NCBI GenBank assembly: GCA_963820545.1
Contig: CAWGAJ010000004.1
Span: 136,559 to 200,558, forward strand
Source of the DNA: CAWGAJ01 sp963820545
Lineage (GTDB): Bacteria; Planctomycetota; Planctomycetia; Pirellulales; Thermoguttaceae
Length of the DNA stretch: 64,000 bases
Direction of reading: 5' to 3'
The notes under the pieces were generated by a model that was given only the letters and a program-made list of their open reading frames with translations, ran no database searches and was not told the DNA's origin. Made by a program: the position numbers and the translations under genes. Of this stretch, positions 1 to 9,532 are shown one piece after another; position 1 is the first letter of the stretch; every line of letters begins with the position of its first letter.

Positions 1-2
1 GT

Positions 3-212
3 TGTCATCTTTGTAAACAAACTAATTGGGGGATTACAGAGCATTTAATATATCTGCCAGTTTATACACCAAATGCGCTTATGATTGGTGGACCTACATA
101 CCCATGTATCCAACTCATATGTAATAATTGCAGATCAATACAATTTATAAATGCGATGCAGGTAATTTTATCGCCCTCGCCTCCTGATAAAAAGGAGGCG
201 TCTAATGGTTAA
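3..212 (+). CDS. Zinc-ribbon protein, C-terminal part (cut by window edge)
   Basis: An open frame enters from the left edge and ends with TAA at 210-212. It encodes about 69 residues with two knuckles, CHLCK at its visible start and CNNC about 40 residues later, separated by a hydrophobic strand region containing GGP and YPCIQL. The spacing is that of small zinc-ribbon proteins of unknown role found in phage-like and accessory regions. Its last codons overlap the next start by 8 bp, so the two genes are probably cotranscribed. The AT-rich codon use differs from the GC-rich genes after 2 kb. The upstream part is outside the window, so its length and function are unknown. Confidence 0.6.
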   Translation, partial: CHLCKQTNWGITEHLIYLPVYTPNALMIGGPTYPCIQLICNNCRSIQFINAMQVILSPSPPDKKEASNG

Positions 213-606
213 TTCACAACAAAATGAAATTGCAGCTAAAACTACTTCTGATTCAACGTTTCAACCAATACGAGGATCATATGTGTCAACTACTCATACG
301 GAAAGAAGAATGAAAGCTTTTGAAATTTTTGAAACTGAAATGGATACGTTATCTGCATTTAATGGGATCGCAACGTTATTTTTTAGTTTAGGTTGGGGGT
401 GTATTACTTGTGCAATTGGGATAATTATTAACTGGATTATTGATTGGGTAAAAACAGCAACAGTCATGCCAGTAGGTATAATAGTTGTTATATGTTCATT
501 ATGTGCCTTTGTGTCGATATTATGCTTTTTAGTTGGTGCATATTATTTGTACAAAAAAAATTCTCAAATAAATAAAATCAAAGAGGAAAGCAAAACAATC
601 GAGTAA
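205..606 (+). CDS. Hypothetical protein with two transmembrane segments
   Basis: The 133-residue protein has a polar N-terminus (1-50), two hydrophobic segments at about 54-83 and 87-115, and a short charged tail rich in Lys and Glu. The ATG at 205 follows AAGGAGG at about 191-197 with good spacing, which supports this start. It overlaps the end of the zinc-ribbon gene, indicating one transcript. No family is recognised. Composition is AT-rich, unlike the planctomycete genes further right, so the pair belongs to an acquired or variable region ending at the transposase. A membrane location is inferred from the two segments only. Confidence 0.65.
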   Translation: MVNSQQNEIAAKTTSDSTFQPIRGSYVSTTHTERRMKAFEIFETEMDTLSAFNGIATLFFSLGWGCITCAIGIIINWIIDWVKTATVMPVGIIVVICSLCAFVSILCFLVGAYYLYKKNSQINKIKEESKTIE

Positions 607-623
607 ATAAAAAGAACAGCGAC

Positions 624-1592
624 TTAATAATGATCTTTGGCGGTTAGTTTTTCGTAAGGTAGACAATCAGCTTGTAATAACCGAGAAATAACCTCCCGAA
701 ATAAATAAGGATTTTTACGATTATCGAAACGAAATTCCAATTCATCAAGATAGGCGTCAAGATGTTTGTGGCTTATTTGATGATAAGAACCGATAATGGC
801 ACGTTTTAAAAGGCTCCAAACGCTTTCCACTGTATTCGTATGAACATCGCCCCTAACCCATTCTTCGATGCTATGATTGACTGTTTCATGGATGGTATCT
901 TTGTCGGCTATGCCTTTGTATGCTTCCCAGTCATCGGTATAAATTGCTTGCGCTTCATCGGCAGCGTGCTCTTTCAGGAATTTATGAAGGTTTTCCCTTG
1001 TGCGGTCGGGAATAACTTTAAGGCGGGCTTGGCCACCACGCGCCACAATACCCGCGACGGTTGTTTTGTTGCCTTTGAATCCATGTCCCTTCCCCCTAAC
1101 CTTGCCTCCCACAAACGTTTCGTCAGCCTCCAGGATGCCTGTAAGCTTGCCCTTGAGGGCATTGGCCATGGCGGCCCGGACGCGGTGGCAAAGATACCAG
1201 GCGGTCTTGTAGGATACGCTGATAGTTCGCTTGATCTGGTTTGCCGAAATACCCTTTTTAGATTCGATCATAATATAAGCAGTCAAAAACCACTTCCACA
1301 AAGGCAAATGGCTGTCATGCAAAACCGTCCCAGCGGTTACGGAGAATTGATAGCGGCATGAATTACAATCATATTGGTTACGATCTTCGATTTTTGATAT
1401 ACTATTACTGTGGCAACGGGGACAGATTACGCCCTTGGGCCAGCGTAGTTCCTCAAGGTAATCCCGACACTTGCCTTCGCTACCGAATTGTTCGATCAAG
1501 GATATAAGATTGATTTCCTGTTTTACTTCAGGTTTGTACTTTTTGCCATTCATAGGAACCGCCATTATGGTAGAAAAAAAGAAACGGATCAC
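624..1592 (-). CDS. IS1595-family (ISXO2-like) transposase
   Basis: A DDE transposase with an N-terminal zinc ribbon (CPRC at 57-60, CNSC at 76-79) and a catalytic core with Asp157 in ADETFVGG, Asp220/221 in YTDDWEAY and Glu256 in HTNTVESVWS. This order and the motif GKVRGKGHG after the first Asp are typical of IS1595 elements. The length is complete for the family. The start could be GTG at 1592, ATG at 1565 (MAVPMNGK) or ATG at 1553; none has a strong ribosome binding site. Terminal inverted repeats were looked for on both sides but not found with confidence, so the element's borders are not defined. Confidence 0.93.
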   Translation of the reverse strand: MIRFFFSTIMAVPMNGKKYKPEVKQEINLISLIEQFGSEGKCRDYLEELRWPKGVICPRCHSNSISKIEDRNQYDCNSCRYQFSVTAGTVLHDSHLPLWKWFLTAYIMIESKKGISANQIKRTISVSYKTAWYLCHRVRAAMANALKGKLTGILEADETFVGGKVRGKGHGFKGNKTTVAGIVARGGQARLKVIPDRTRENLHKFLKEHAADEAQAIYTDDWEAYKGIADKDTIHETVNHSIEEWVRGDVHTNTVESVWSLLKRAIIGSYHQISHKHLDAYLDELEFRFDNRKNPYLFREVISRLLQADCLPYEKLTAKDHY

Positions 1593-1695
1593 AAAGTTAC
1601 CAACAAAGCACGCGATAAAGCATTTATTCCATCCAGAGGTGATAAAAAAGGCCCATGAGGTGGCTCATAAAAAACATCCGGGAAATAAGGCTTAA
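1567..1695 (+). CDS. Small basic protein, divergent to the transposase
   Basis: A 42-codon frame starting at ATG 1567 encodes a very Lys- and His-rich peptide (MVEKKKRITKLPTKHAIKHL at its start). It overlaps the 5' end of the transposase gene head to head, which means either the transposase starts at 1553/1565 or the two overlap. Similar short basic peptides with a single amphipathic helix occur in many bacteria, but I cannot assign a family. Length and lack of a clear ribosome binding site keep confidence low. Confidence 0.4.
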   Translation: MVEKKKRITKLPTKHAIKHLFHPEVIKKAHEVAHKKHPGNKA

Positions 1696-2119
1696 TCGTG
1701 TTCATACCCTAATTATAGCAGTTTTCTACCTTGTGTCAAGTATATAATCCCGGTCATTACATTACCGAATACCACTTAATGGGGGTAAAACCGACACAAA
1801 CATAAGACATAGCATCTGGTTATCCAGCCTAAACTACTTTGCCCCAAACTTACCTGTCGTAGAAATAAATAACTTGGGGGACAAGAGGCAGATGCGCAAG
1901 TTGTCACTGGGGCTTATTTTTCTGCCCGGCACTCTAAGTCCAAGCTAATCTTGAGTATATGGCAATAAAGGGGTAAACAAAATAATATATAGTATATCAT
2001 GAGAATTCCGACTCACTTAAAACCGGAACCTCATTTTTTTTCCTGAGGCCTTAGTATATCGAGCCGGCTTATTAGATTTCCATTTGCATAATTCATGCCG
2101 GACCCGATGGGACCGCCGA
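1696..2119. other. Intergenic stretch, no gene seen
   Basis: About 420 bases between the transposase region and the export cluster. It is AT-rich to about 2,040 and then shifts to the GC-rich composition of the following genes. No ORF, RNA gene or clear terminator was seen. The composition break near 2,050 probably marks the right border of the accessory segment. Confidence 0.5.
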
Positions 2120-4504
2120 ATGAGCACTGAACAACCTTTGGATCCGCAATTGATCGAACAGACAAAGCAGCAAATTCGCTCGCTGGTGGCGGAAATTGCG
2201 CAGCTCTCGAAGTCGGAAATCACGCCCGAGGAGTTTTACAGCGAATTTCTCACCCGTGTGGTTTCGGCCTTGGCGGCCGTGGGCGGAGTCGTCTGGACCG
2301 CCAGCGAGGACGGCCGGCTGGCATTGCAATATCAAATCAACTTTCAGGAAACCAAACTCCATCAACGGGAAGAAGATCAAGTCCAGCACAGTCGTTTGTT
2401 GTACAAGGCCCTTGCCAGCAGCGAGGGAATGTTGGTGCCGTCGCATTCCGGCGCCAGCGACGACCAGCAGGCCGGCAATCCCACCGATTTCCTCGTGGTG
2501 CTCGGACCGCTGAAGACCGACCTGGAAACAGTCGGTTTGGTGGAGATTTTTCAGCGCACCGACGCCACGCCCAGCGCGCAGAAAGGCTATTTGCGTTTTC
2601 TCCTCCAGATGTGCGAGCTGGTCGGCGATTTCTTAAAAAGCCATCAACTCCGGCACTTCACCAATCGGCAGGTGCTTTGGACCAAGTTGGAGGATTTCGC
2701 CCGCGTGGTTCACGCCTCGCTCGATCCGCGCGAAACCGCGTATACCATCGCCAACGAAGGCCGGCGCCTGATCGAGTGCGACCGCTTAAGCGTGGCCATC
2801 CGCAAAGGCAAGCGTTGCCATATCGAGGCCATCAGCGGCCAGGACGTATTCGACAAGCGGTCCAACGTCGTGCGCCTGTTGGGCAAGCTGGCCACGGCGG
2901 TGACCGCCACGGGCGACGCCGTCTGGTATTCCGGCGATACCCAAAATTTGGCCCCACAAGTGGAAAAAGCCGTGGAAGAGTACGTCGACGAGGCCCATTC
3001 CAAAACCGTGGCCATCTTGCCCTTGAAACGGCCCGCGCCGTCCGAGGAGGAGGATCCGGCCAAACGCGAGAAACCCCAGCCGCCCATCGGGGCATTGGTG
3101 GTTGAACAGATCGAAGACAGCCGCGTGCCGGCGAGCATGATTCAGCGGGTCGAGGTCGTCAGCCGGCACAGCGCCACCGCCTTGGCCAATGCGATGGAGC
3201 ATCAAAGTTTGTTTCTCATGCCCCTCTGGCGCATGTTGGGCAAAACGCGCTGGGTGTTGCGCATGCGCACGCTTCCCAAAACGCTTTCCATCGGCGGCGC
3301 GGTGCTGATAGTGATATTATTCCTGGTGCTTTGGCCCGCCAAGTTCGAAATGGAAGCCAAAGGCACGCTCGAGCCCGTCGATCGCCAGGACGTCTATGCC
3401 GGCATCGACGGCGTAGTGCAGGACCTCCTGGTCGATCACGGCGATCGGGTCGAGACCAATCAACTTCTCGTTCAACTCCGCAATACCGACTTGGGAAACG
3501 CCATCCTCGACGCCGAAGCCCAACGTCTGATGACCAGCCAGCGCATGGGAACAATCCAACGAGAATTAGCGGAAGATCCCAAACTCCGTTCCGAGGAACG
3601 CAATCAGAAGTGGGGTGAATTAGCCGAATTGAAAGAAAAACAATCCAGCCTGGAAAAACAATTGGTTTTGTTAAAAACCAAGCAGGCAGAGTTGTCCATC
3701 AAAAGCCCGCTGGCCGGCCAGGTCGTTACCTGGGAGCTGCGCAACCGCCTGACTGCCCGGCCCGTGCAGCGCGGTCAGGTATTGATGCGCGTGGCCGATC
3801 CCACCGGGCCTTGGCAACTGGAACTCCACATGCCCGAGAACCACATGGGCCATGTCGCCCAGGCACAACAACACATCTACGACCGATCGCGCGAGCAATT
3901 GCGCAAGTTGCTCCAAGAGCAGATCCGCGCAAAGCTGCCCGACGCCACGGATGAAGAACTTGCCGCCGCCGTCCATCAGGAGTTGGCTGAGGTGCCGGAT
4001 GAGCAGTTGTACGCCAAACGCATCGCCCTGTTGAACGAACGTCTGCACGAACAATTAAGCGAAATCCGCAAAGATTTGCCCGACGGCGAACTGAAAGACA
4101 AACTTACCGAGATCCTTAAAGAAGAACAGTACGATCAGTTGCTGATAAAATTGAAAGGACTCATGGCCGAGGCGACGGATGCGGAGTTTTCCCACCGCCT
4201 CTCCGCTTTGCCCTTGGAAGAGCCGGTCAACGAGCAGTTGCAGGTTTCGTATATCCTGGCCGCCGAGCCGGGCAAAACGCGCTACGGCGCGGTGAAGGAA
4301 GTTCAGCACAGCGCCGAGGTCCGCGGCGACGAGGGCAACACGGTGCTGATCAAGGTGGCCATCGACAAGCGGGAATTGCCCGATCTGCGCCCCGGGGCCA
4401 CGGTTACCGCCAAAATCTATTGCGGGCGCCGCCCCTTGGGCTACGTGTACCTGCACGATTTGATCGCCTTTATCCAGTCGCGCATAATATTCCGGTATTT
4501 TTAA
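2120..4504 (+). CDS. GAF domain-HlyD membrane fusion protein
   Basis: A 794-residue protein if started at ATG 2120 (MSTEQPLD); an in-frame TTG lies 36 bases upstream. The N-terminal part is soluble, with a GAF-like domain at roughly 190-360 (IECDRLSVAIRKG, SATALANAMEH). One transmembrane helix follows at about 390-410. Next comes a HlyD/biotinyl-lipoyl hairpin (YAGIDGVVQDLLVDHGDRV), a Glu/Lys/Gln-rich coiled coil, and the second lipoyl half with beta-barrel (LSIKSPLAGQVVTW). The tail LGYVYLHDLIAFIQSRI is typical of the planctomycete version. It probably links a cytoplasmic sensor domain to a periplasmic adaptor. It is the first gene of an export cluster with the next HlyD gene and the M50-HlyD gene. 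Confidence 0.85.
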   Translation: MSTEQPLDPQLIEQTKQQIRSLVAEIAQLSKSEITPEEFYSEFLTRVVSALAAVGGVVWTASEDGRLALQYQINFQETKLHQREEDQVQHSRLLYKALASSEGMLVPSHSGASDDQQAGNPTDFLVVLGPLKTDLETVGLVEIFQRTDATPSAQKGYLRFLLQMCELVGDFLKSHQLRHFTNRQVLWTKLEDFARVVHASLDPRETAYTIANEGRRLIECDRLSVAIRKGKRCHIEAISGQDVFDKRSNVVRLLGKLATAVTATGDAVWYSGDTQNLAPQVEKAVEEYVDEAHSKTVAILPLKRPAPSEEEDPAKREKPQPPIGALVVEQIEDSRVPASMIQRVEVVSRHSATALANAMEHQSLFLMPLWRMLGKTRWVLRMRTLPKTLSIGGAVLIVILFLVLWPAKFEMEAKGTLEPVDRQDVYAGIDGVVQDLLVDHGDRVETNQLLVQLRNTDLGNAILDAEAQRLMTSQRMGTIQRELAEDPKLRSEERNQKWGELAELKEKQSSLEKQLVLLKTKQAELSIKSPLAGQVVTWELRNRLTARPVQRGQVLMRVADPTGPWQLELHMPENHMGHVAQAQQHIYDRSREQLRKLLQEQIRAKLPDATDEELAAAVHQELAEVPDEQLYAKRIALLNERLHEQLSEIRKDLPDGELKDKLTEILKEEQYDQLLIKLKGLMAEATDAEFSHRLSALPLEEPVNEQLQVSYILAAEPGKTRYGAVKEVQHSAEVRGDEGNTVLIKVAIDKRELPDLRPGATVTAKIYCGRRPLGYVYLHDLIAFIQSRIIFRYF

Positions 4505-4512
4505 TATATTTC

Positions 4513-4533
4513 GTAGGGTGCGTGAAACGCACC
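4513..4533. repeat. Palindrome of the GTAGGGTG family, single unit
   Basis: GTAGGGTGCGTGAAACGC followed by ACC forms a hairpin (GGTGCGT/ACGCACC). The same unit occurs in pairs at 5449-5533 and inside hypF at 41814-41895. It sits 9 bases after the stop of the GAF-HlyD gene. Confidence 0.8.
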
Positions 4534-4548
4534 AATGATAATCTAATC

Positions 4549-5444
4549 ATGAAAGTGGCTGCCATGTTCATTTCCTCAATGTTGTGGGGTTTATTATGTG
4601 CTGTTTCCGCGCAGCCGGCCGAAGCGCTGCCCGCTTCGGTGCCGATCAACGATTGCCTGATCGCCCTGGATGAAGAGGCCGAAGTGGCGGCCCAGGAGCC
4701 GGGCGTGCTCATGGAGCTGCCGGTTAAAGAAGGGCAAGCGGTAAAAGTCAGCGAGTTGTTGGCCAAGATCGACGACACGCTCTCCCAGATGGAACTCCGC
4801 GTGGCCAATAATAAGTTGGGAGTCGCCAAGGAACAAGCCGCCAGCGACGTCAATGTGCGATATTCAAAGGCATCCGCGGACGTGGCATACGCCGAGTATC
4901 AGCAGGCCGTCGATGCCAACAATAAAGTGCCGGGCTCTAAACCCCTAGCCGAGGTACGCGAGCTTTTACTCAAACACAAGTATGCGGTTTTATCCACTGA
5001 AAAATCGGAAATGGAGCTGCGCATCGCCGCTTTGCAGTGTAAAGTCAGCGAGGCCGAACTGGATGCCGCCGCGAGAAGGTCGAACGACGCCACATCAAAT
5101 CGCCCTTGGACGGCCAGGTGCGCAAAATCTACCGCCACGTGGGCGAGTGGGTGGCCGCCGGCGATCCGGTGGTGCACGTGGTGCGGGTCAACCGCCTGCG
5201 CAGCGAAGGTTTTTAAACGCCTCGCAGTTCGCCCCGGGAGAAATCAGCGGCCGACCGGTGACCATCAAAGTCACCTTCGCCCGGGGACGCACGGAAACCT
5301 TTAAAGGCACGATCGTCTTCGTCGATCCCCTGGTACAGGCCGGCAGTCAATACCTGGTTCGCGCCGCCGTCGAAAATCGGGAGGAAAACGGCCAATGGCT
5401 GCTGCGCCGGCATGCCCGCCGAAATGACCATCCACTTGAAATAA
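4549..5444 (+). CDS. HlyD-family secretion protein, frame broken
   Basis: The product is a periplasmic adaptor with signal sequence (MKVAAMFISSMLWGLLCAVS), lipoyl half (EPGVLMELPVKEGQAVKV), coiled coil, second lipoyl half (IKSPLDGQVRKIYRHVGEWV) and beta-barrel ending in a MPAEMTIHLK-like sequence with TAA at 5442-5444. The reading frame is lost at about 5070, 5210 and 5405-5412. All three breaks are explained by missing single bases in short homopolymers (CC for CCC, T5 for T6, CC and GG for CCC and GGG). The protein sequence is otherwise well conserved in all three frames, so sequencing error is more likely than decay. It lies between the other two genes of the export cluster. Confidence 0.75.
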
Positions 5445-5448
5445 CCAA

Positions 5449-5533
5449 GTAGGGTGTGTGAAACACACCTTTTCATTCAGATTAGTCGCTTTCCGTTCAG
5501 ATTAGTCCGCTTGGTGCATTTCATGCACCCTAC
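5449..5533. repeat. Paired palindrome of the GTAGGGTG family
   Basis: Two palindromic units in opposite orientation: GTAGGGTGTGTGAAACACACC at the left and TTGGTGCATTTCATGCACCC plus TAC at the right, about 40 bases apart. This BIME-like layout is repeated almost exactly inside hypF (41814-41895). It fills the gap before the M50-HlyD gene and leaves it no obvious ribosome binding site. Confidence 0.8.
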
Positions 5534-5546
5534 ATGATTCACACCC

Positions 5547-7783
5547 ATGGTCACCCTGCACGACAGTTTGCTTTCCAGTTCCGCCCGGCAATTGGCCATC
5601 CGGAAGCGGCCCGATCTGGTCGCTCGCCGCCAGCATTATCTGGGAAAGACCTATTGGGTGGTAAAAGATCCGGTGGGATTGCAGTACTTCCGTTTTCAGG
5701 AAGAGGAATTTGCCATCCTGCAAATGCTCGACGGCACGGTGAGCATGGATGAAATCAAGCAGCGCTTCGAAGACGAATTTCCGCCGCAAAAGATCACCCT
5801 CGACGAGTTGCAGCAATTCTTGGGCATGTTACATCGCAGCGGCCTGGTGGTGGCCGACGTAACGGGTCAAGGACGGCAACTCCGCCTGCGACGCGATAAG
5901 CGCAAACGCCAAGAGTGGCTGCAAACCTTGGGCAATATCCTCTGCATCCGTTTCAAGGGCTTCGATCCTGAGCGGCTCTTGAATTGGCTTTATCCCTTTT
6001 GCCGCTGGTTCTTCACGCTGCCGGCGGCCGTGTTTTGCATCTTGCTGGCGCTGGCGGCGCTAACGCTGGTGATCGTGGAATTCGACGTCTTCCGTGCCAA
6101 ACTGCCTGAATTCCATCAGTTTTTCAATATTCACAACGCCTTTTTATTGGCCATCACCTTGGCGGTAACCAAGGTTTTCCACGAATTCGGCCACGGTCTG
6201 GCCTGCAAGCACTTTGGCGGCGAATGTCACGAAATCGGCATCATGGTGCTGGTTCTCACGCCCTGCTTGTATTGCAACGTCTCCGATTCCTGGATGTTGC
6301 CCAACAAATGGCATCGGGCGATGATCGGCGCGGCCGGCATCTACGTGGAACTGCTGCTGGCCTCGATCTGCACGTTTTTGTGGTGGTTTTCCACGCCGGG
6401 ATTGTTGAACAACCTCTGCCTGAACGTGATGTTCATCTGCTCGGTGAGCACGGTGCTTTTCAACGCCAATCCGCTCTTGCGTTACGACGGCTACTATATC
6501 CTGGCCGACTTGACCGAAATACCCAATTTGCGGCAGAAAGCCACTACCATCCTCAGCCGTAAAATGGGCGAGTTGTGCCTGGGCCTGGAAATGCCCGAGG
6601 ATCCCTTCCTCCCCCAATCCAACCAATTATTTTTCGCCCTTTATTCGCTGGCCGCCGCGGCTTATCGCTGGGTTGTGGCCTTTTCGATTTGCTGGTTTTT
6701 ATACAAACTATTTCAGTCGTATCATTTGAAATTCGTGGGGCAGTTGGTGGTGGCGGCGTCGTTATGGGCGTTGTTCTTCACGCCGATATATCAATTAGGA
6801 AAATTCTTTTATGTGCCCGGGAGGCTCGATAAAGTGAAAAAACCCCACATGTACGCCACCCTCAGCGTGTTGGCGGCCCTGGTATTGGCCGTCCTCTTTT
6901 TACCCCTGCCGCACAGCGTGGTGGCCACTTTCGAAATCCAGGCCCGCGACGCCAAACCGGTCTACATCGACGTGGCCGGCAAGCTGACGTCAATCGCCAT
7001 TACTCCCGGCCAGCAGGTCCAACAAGGAGCGCAACTCGGACAATTGCAGAACATCGATCTGGAACTGGAGATGGCCAAGCTCTCGCAGGCGGCCAGTCAG
7101 TATCGCACCAAACTCGATACCCTGCGTCGCCTGGGAATCAGCAATCGCCACGCCCAGGCTCAGGTGCCTCAAGTCCTGGAAGCCCTCAAGACCACCGAAG
7201 AGCAATTGCAAAAAAAAGACGCCGATCTGAAGCGTCTCTGCCTTACAGCGCCGATCGCCGGCACGGTTTTGCCCCCGCCCTTGACCACGCGCCGCGACGA
7301 TCCCGAAGGGCAGTTGCCCTCTTGGTCCGGCTCGCCTTTGGAAAAGGAAAATCTCGGCGCCTTTTTGCAAGAGGGCGTGCTCTTCTGCCAGATCGGCGAT
7401 CCGCGAAAACTGGAAGGCGTTTTAGTGATCGATCAGGCCGATCTGAACTATGTCCATCCCGGGCAGCGCGTGGACATGAAAATCGACGAGCTTCCGCACC
7501 AAACCTTTTCCAGTAAAATTACCGAGATTGCCGAGTCGGAATTGAAAATCAGTCCGCGTCGCCTGTCGAGCAAATCGGGCGGGGAATTGGCCACCAAAAC
7601 CGATCCCAACTCCGGCCTGGAGCGACCCATGAGCACCTCGTATCAAGCCCGGGCGGCGCTGGACGACGAAACCGGACTAATGCGCCTCGGGCTCGCGGCA
7701 CTGCTCGCATCCACACCGAGTGGCTGCCCTTGGGAACACGCCTCTGGCGATTTATCACCCATACGTTTAACTTTAAATTGTAG
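5547..7783 (+). CDS. PqqD-like/M50 site-2 protease/HlyD fusion protein
   Basis: The N-terminal about 110 residues (LGKTYWVVKDPVGLQYFRF, then a helical LDGTVSMDEIKQRFE segment) resemble a PqqD/RRE winged-helix domain. A polytopic M50 core follows, with the zinc motif HEFGH at 212-216 and the third ligand region NPLLRYDGYY around Asp314. The C-terminal third, after a helix near residue 440, is a HlyD-type lipoyl/coiled-coil/barrel adaptor. The fusion is typical of planctomycetes. A missing base near 7694 shifts the last 30 codons; the restored frame reads GTARIHTEWLPLGTRLWRF and ends at TAG 7781-7783. It probably acts with the two preceding HlyD genes in export, possibly of a processed peptide; the substrate is unknown. 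Confidence 0.85.
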
Positions 7784-7795
7784 CTGCTAAATTCT

Positions 7796-8990
7796 ATGGC
7801 TAAATTGGCCTATCTCGACTGTTCTTGCGGCATTAGCGGCGACATGCTTCTCGGCGCTGGTGGATGCAGGCGTCCCGTTGGAAAGCCTCAACGAAGTCAT
7901 CGGCTCCTTGGGACTGCCCGATTGCCGCTTGGTTGTCGAGGAGGTCAAACGGCAGGGCTTTCGGGCCGCCAAGGTCAACGTGCTTTATGCACCCCAGGAT
8001 GAACATCGCCATTTGCGTCAAATCCTCGCCATAATCGACGCCAGCCGTCTGGCCCCGCGGCAAAAAGATCTTGCTCGGCGGATTTTTACCCGGCTGGCCG
8101 AGGCCGAGGCCAAGGTCCACGGCATGGAGATCGAAAAAATCCATTTCCACGAGGTGGGAGCGGCCGACGCGATTGCCGACGTGGTTGGCGCCGTTACGGG
8201 CTTCGCGTTTTTAGGCGTGGAGCAGATTGTGGCCTCGCCGGTAGCCGTCGGTGCGGGCACGATCACCATGGCCCATGGCCAGTACAGCGTTCCCGCCCCT
8301 GCCACGGCTGAATTGTTGCAAGGCGTTCCCCTGGCCGAATCGACCATCCCAGGCGAGTTGACCACGCCTACCGGCGCCGCCGTTTTGTCTGTCCTGGCCG
8401 ATGCTTGCGGACCGTTGCCCTCGATGATCGTCCAGCGCATCGGCTGCGGGGCGGGCAGCCACGATTGGCCCCAGCACCCTAATATCCTGCGGCTTTTACT
8501 GGGCGAATCGGTCACCGCCGCCGATTCTGCCCAGACCGAGCAGATTTATCAATTGGAAACCAATCTCGACGATATCAGCGGCGAATTGATCGGGCACTGC
8601 ATTGCCCGGCTTTGGCAGGCCGGGGCCCGGGACGTCTTTACCACGGCCATCGGCATGAAGAAGAACCGGCCCGGCGTGCTGCTGAGCGTGTTATGCCGCC
8701 CCGGCGAGGCGAATTGCCTGGAAGAAATCATTTTTCAAGAAACTTCCACGCTGGGCATTCGCCGCATAAAGGTCGATCGCCGCGTGTTGGACCATCAATC
8801 GCATACCGTCAGCACGATTTGGGGACCGGTGGAGGGAAAGATCGGCCGGCTCAGCGAAGGCGTCTCCCATTTTGCCCCTGAATTCGAGGCCTGCCGTCGT
8901 ATTGCCGCTGAGCACAACCTGCCTTTACGCGACGTCTACGAAGCAGCGCAAAAGGCCTTCGACGTAACAAAAGTGGAGAGTGGAGAGTGA
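7796..8990 (+). CDS. larC: Nickel-pincer cofactor biosynthesis protein LarC, one frameshift
   Basis: LarC inserts nickel into the pyridinium-3,5-bisthiocarboxylate mononucleotide to complete the cofactor of lactate racemase and related enzymes. The start MAKLAYLDCSCGISGDMLLG at 7796 is the family N-terminus; the rest (DAGVPLESLNEVI, HFHEVGAADAIADVVG, SVPAPATAELLQGVP, IPGELTTPTGAA, GCGAGSHDWPQHPN, ETNLDDISGE) continues in another frame from about 7860. One lost base near 7851 explains this. The last codons and stop (VESGE, TGA) come from a GTGGAGA tandem repeat, so the native end may be slightly different. No larA, larB or larE lies nearby. The gene begins 12 bases after the export cluster. 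Confidence 0.92.
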
Positions 8991-9003
8991 AGAGTGGAGA
9001 GAG
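8972..9003 (+). repeat. Heptamer-like tandem repeat (GTGGAGA)
   Basis: About four imperfect copies of GTGGAGA run across the larC stop codon. The repeat provides the final codons VESGE and the TGA. Confidence 0.8.
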
Positions 9004-9013
9004 ATAAAAATCC

Positions 9014-9038
9014 ATAAAGCCGCGACCGTTGGTCGCGG
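9014..9038. repeat. Dispersed palindrome R1 (GCGACCNNTGGTCGC)
   Basis: ATAAAGCCGCGACCGTTGG followed by TCGCGG. Further copies lie at 13438, 15470, 28425 (diverged), 31601 (inverted), 45033 and 53632, all intergenic or at a gene end. Confidence 0.9.
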
Positions 9039-9083
9039 AATAATTTGTTTAGTCCCGGCACTTGTGTCGGAAGGAGGCCGGCC

Positions 9084-9515
9084 ATGGATTTTCTGAAACA
9101 AATCGACCCCATGGTCACGATTTTCATCGTGATCCTGGTGTTGGTCATATCGTTTATCTTGTTGCGCTCCAAACGACATTCCGCCGCCAAACGGGAAGAG
9201 GAACCGAAACAGTCGCCTTCCGACAATACTGCTCATCACACGGTCGGCGGTCAGAAGGCCCATCCCCTGGATGCCGCGCCGGATATGGACCAAGAGGAGA
9301 CGCGGATCGCTGACACTACGCGGGAACTTGACGCCCAGCTTGACAGTAAAATGTGCGCCTTGCAGGCCCTGATAACCGAAGCCGATCGCGCCGCGGCCCG
9401 CTTGGAGGCGGCATTAAAAAGAGAGCCCGAAACACCTGCGGATCGCATACCGTCGCGCCGCTCTCCGCTTTTCAATCCGCAACCGGGTATCCTCGCCGAA
9501 AAAGAAAACAGCTAA
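9084..9515 (+). CDS. Single-pass membrane protein with coiled coil, unknown
   Basis: Starts at ATG 9084 behind a strong ribosome binding site (AAGGAGG, 9071-9077). The 143-residue protein has one N-terminal membrane helix at about 10-28 (MVTIFIVILVLVISFILL), a basic RSKRH stop-transfer, a polar linker, and a helical stretch at about 75-115 (DTTRELDAQLDSKMCALQAL) likely to be a coiled coil. The C-terminus is Pro-rich. The layout fits a membrane-anchored cytoplasmic protein. No family is recognised. It converges on the DUF255 gene with 17 bases between the two stops. Confidence 0.7.
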   Translation: MDFLKQIDPMVTIFIVILVLVISFILLRSKRHSAAKREEEPKQSPSDNTAHHTVGGQKAHPLDAAPDMDQEETRIADTTRELDAQLDSKMCALQALITEADRAAARLEAALKREPETPADRIPSRRSPLFNPQPGILAEKENS

Positions 9516-9532
9516 ACCCGCCTTTGCCTCCC

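Noticed and set aside
9069..9515. Start of the coiled-coil protein at 9045
   Set aside because: The ATG at 9084 has an ideal ribosome site and the upstream codons are not protein-like.
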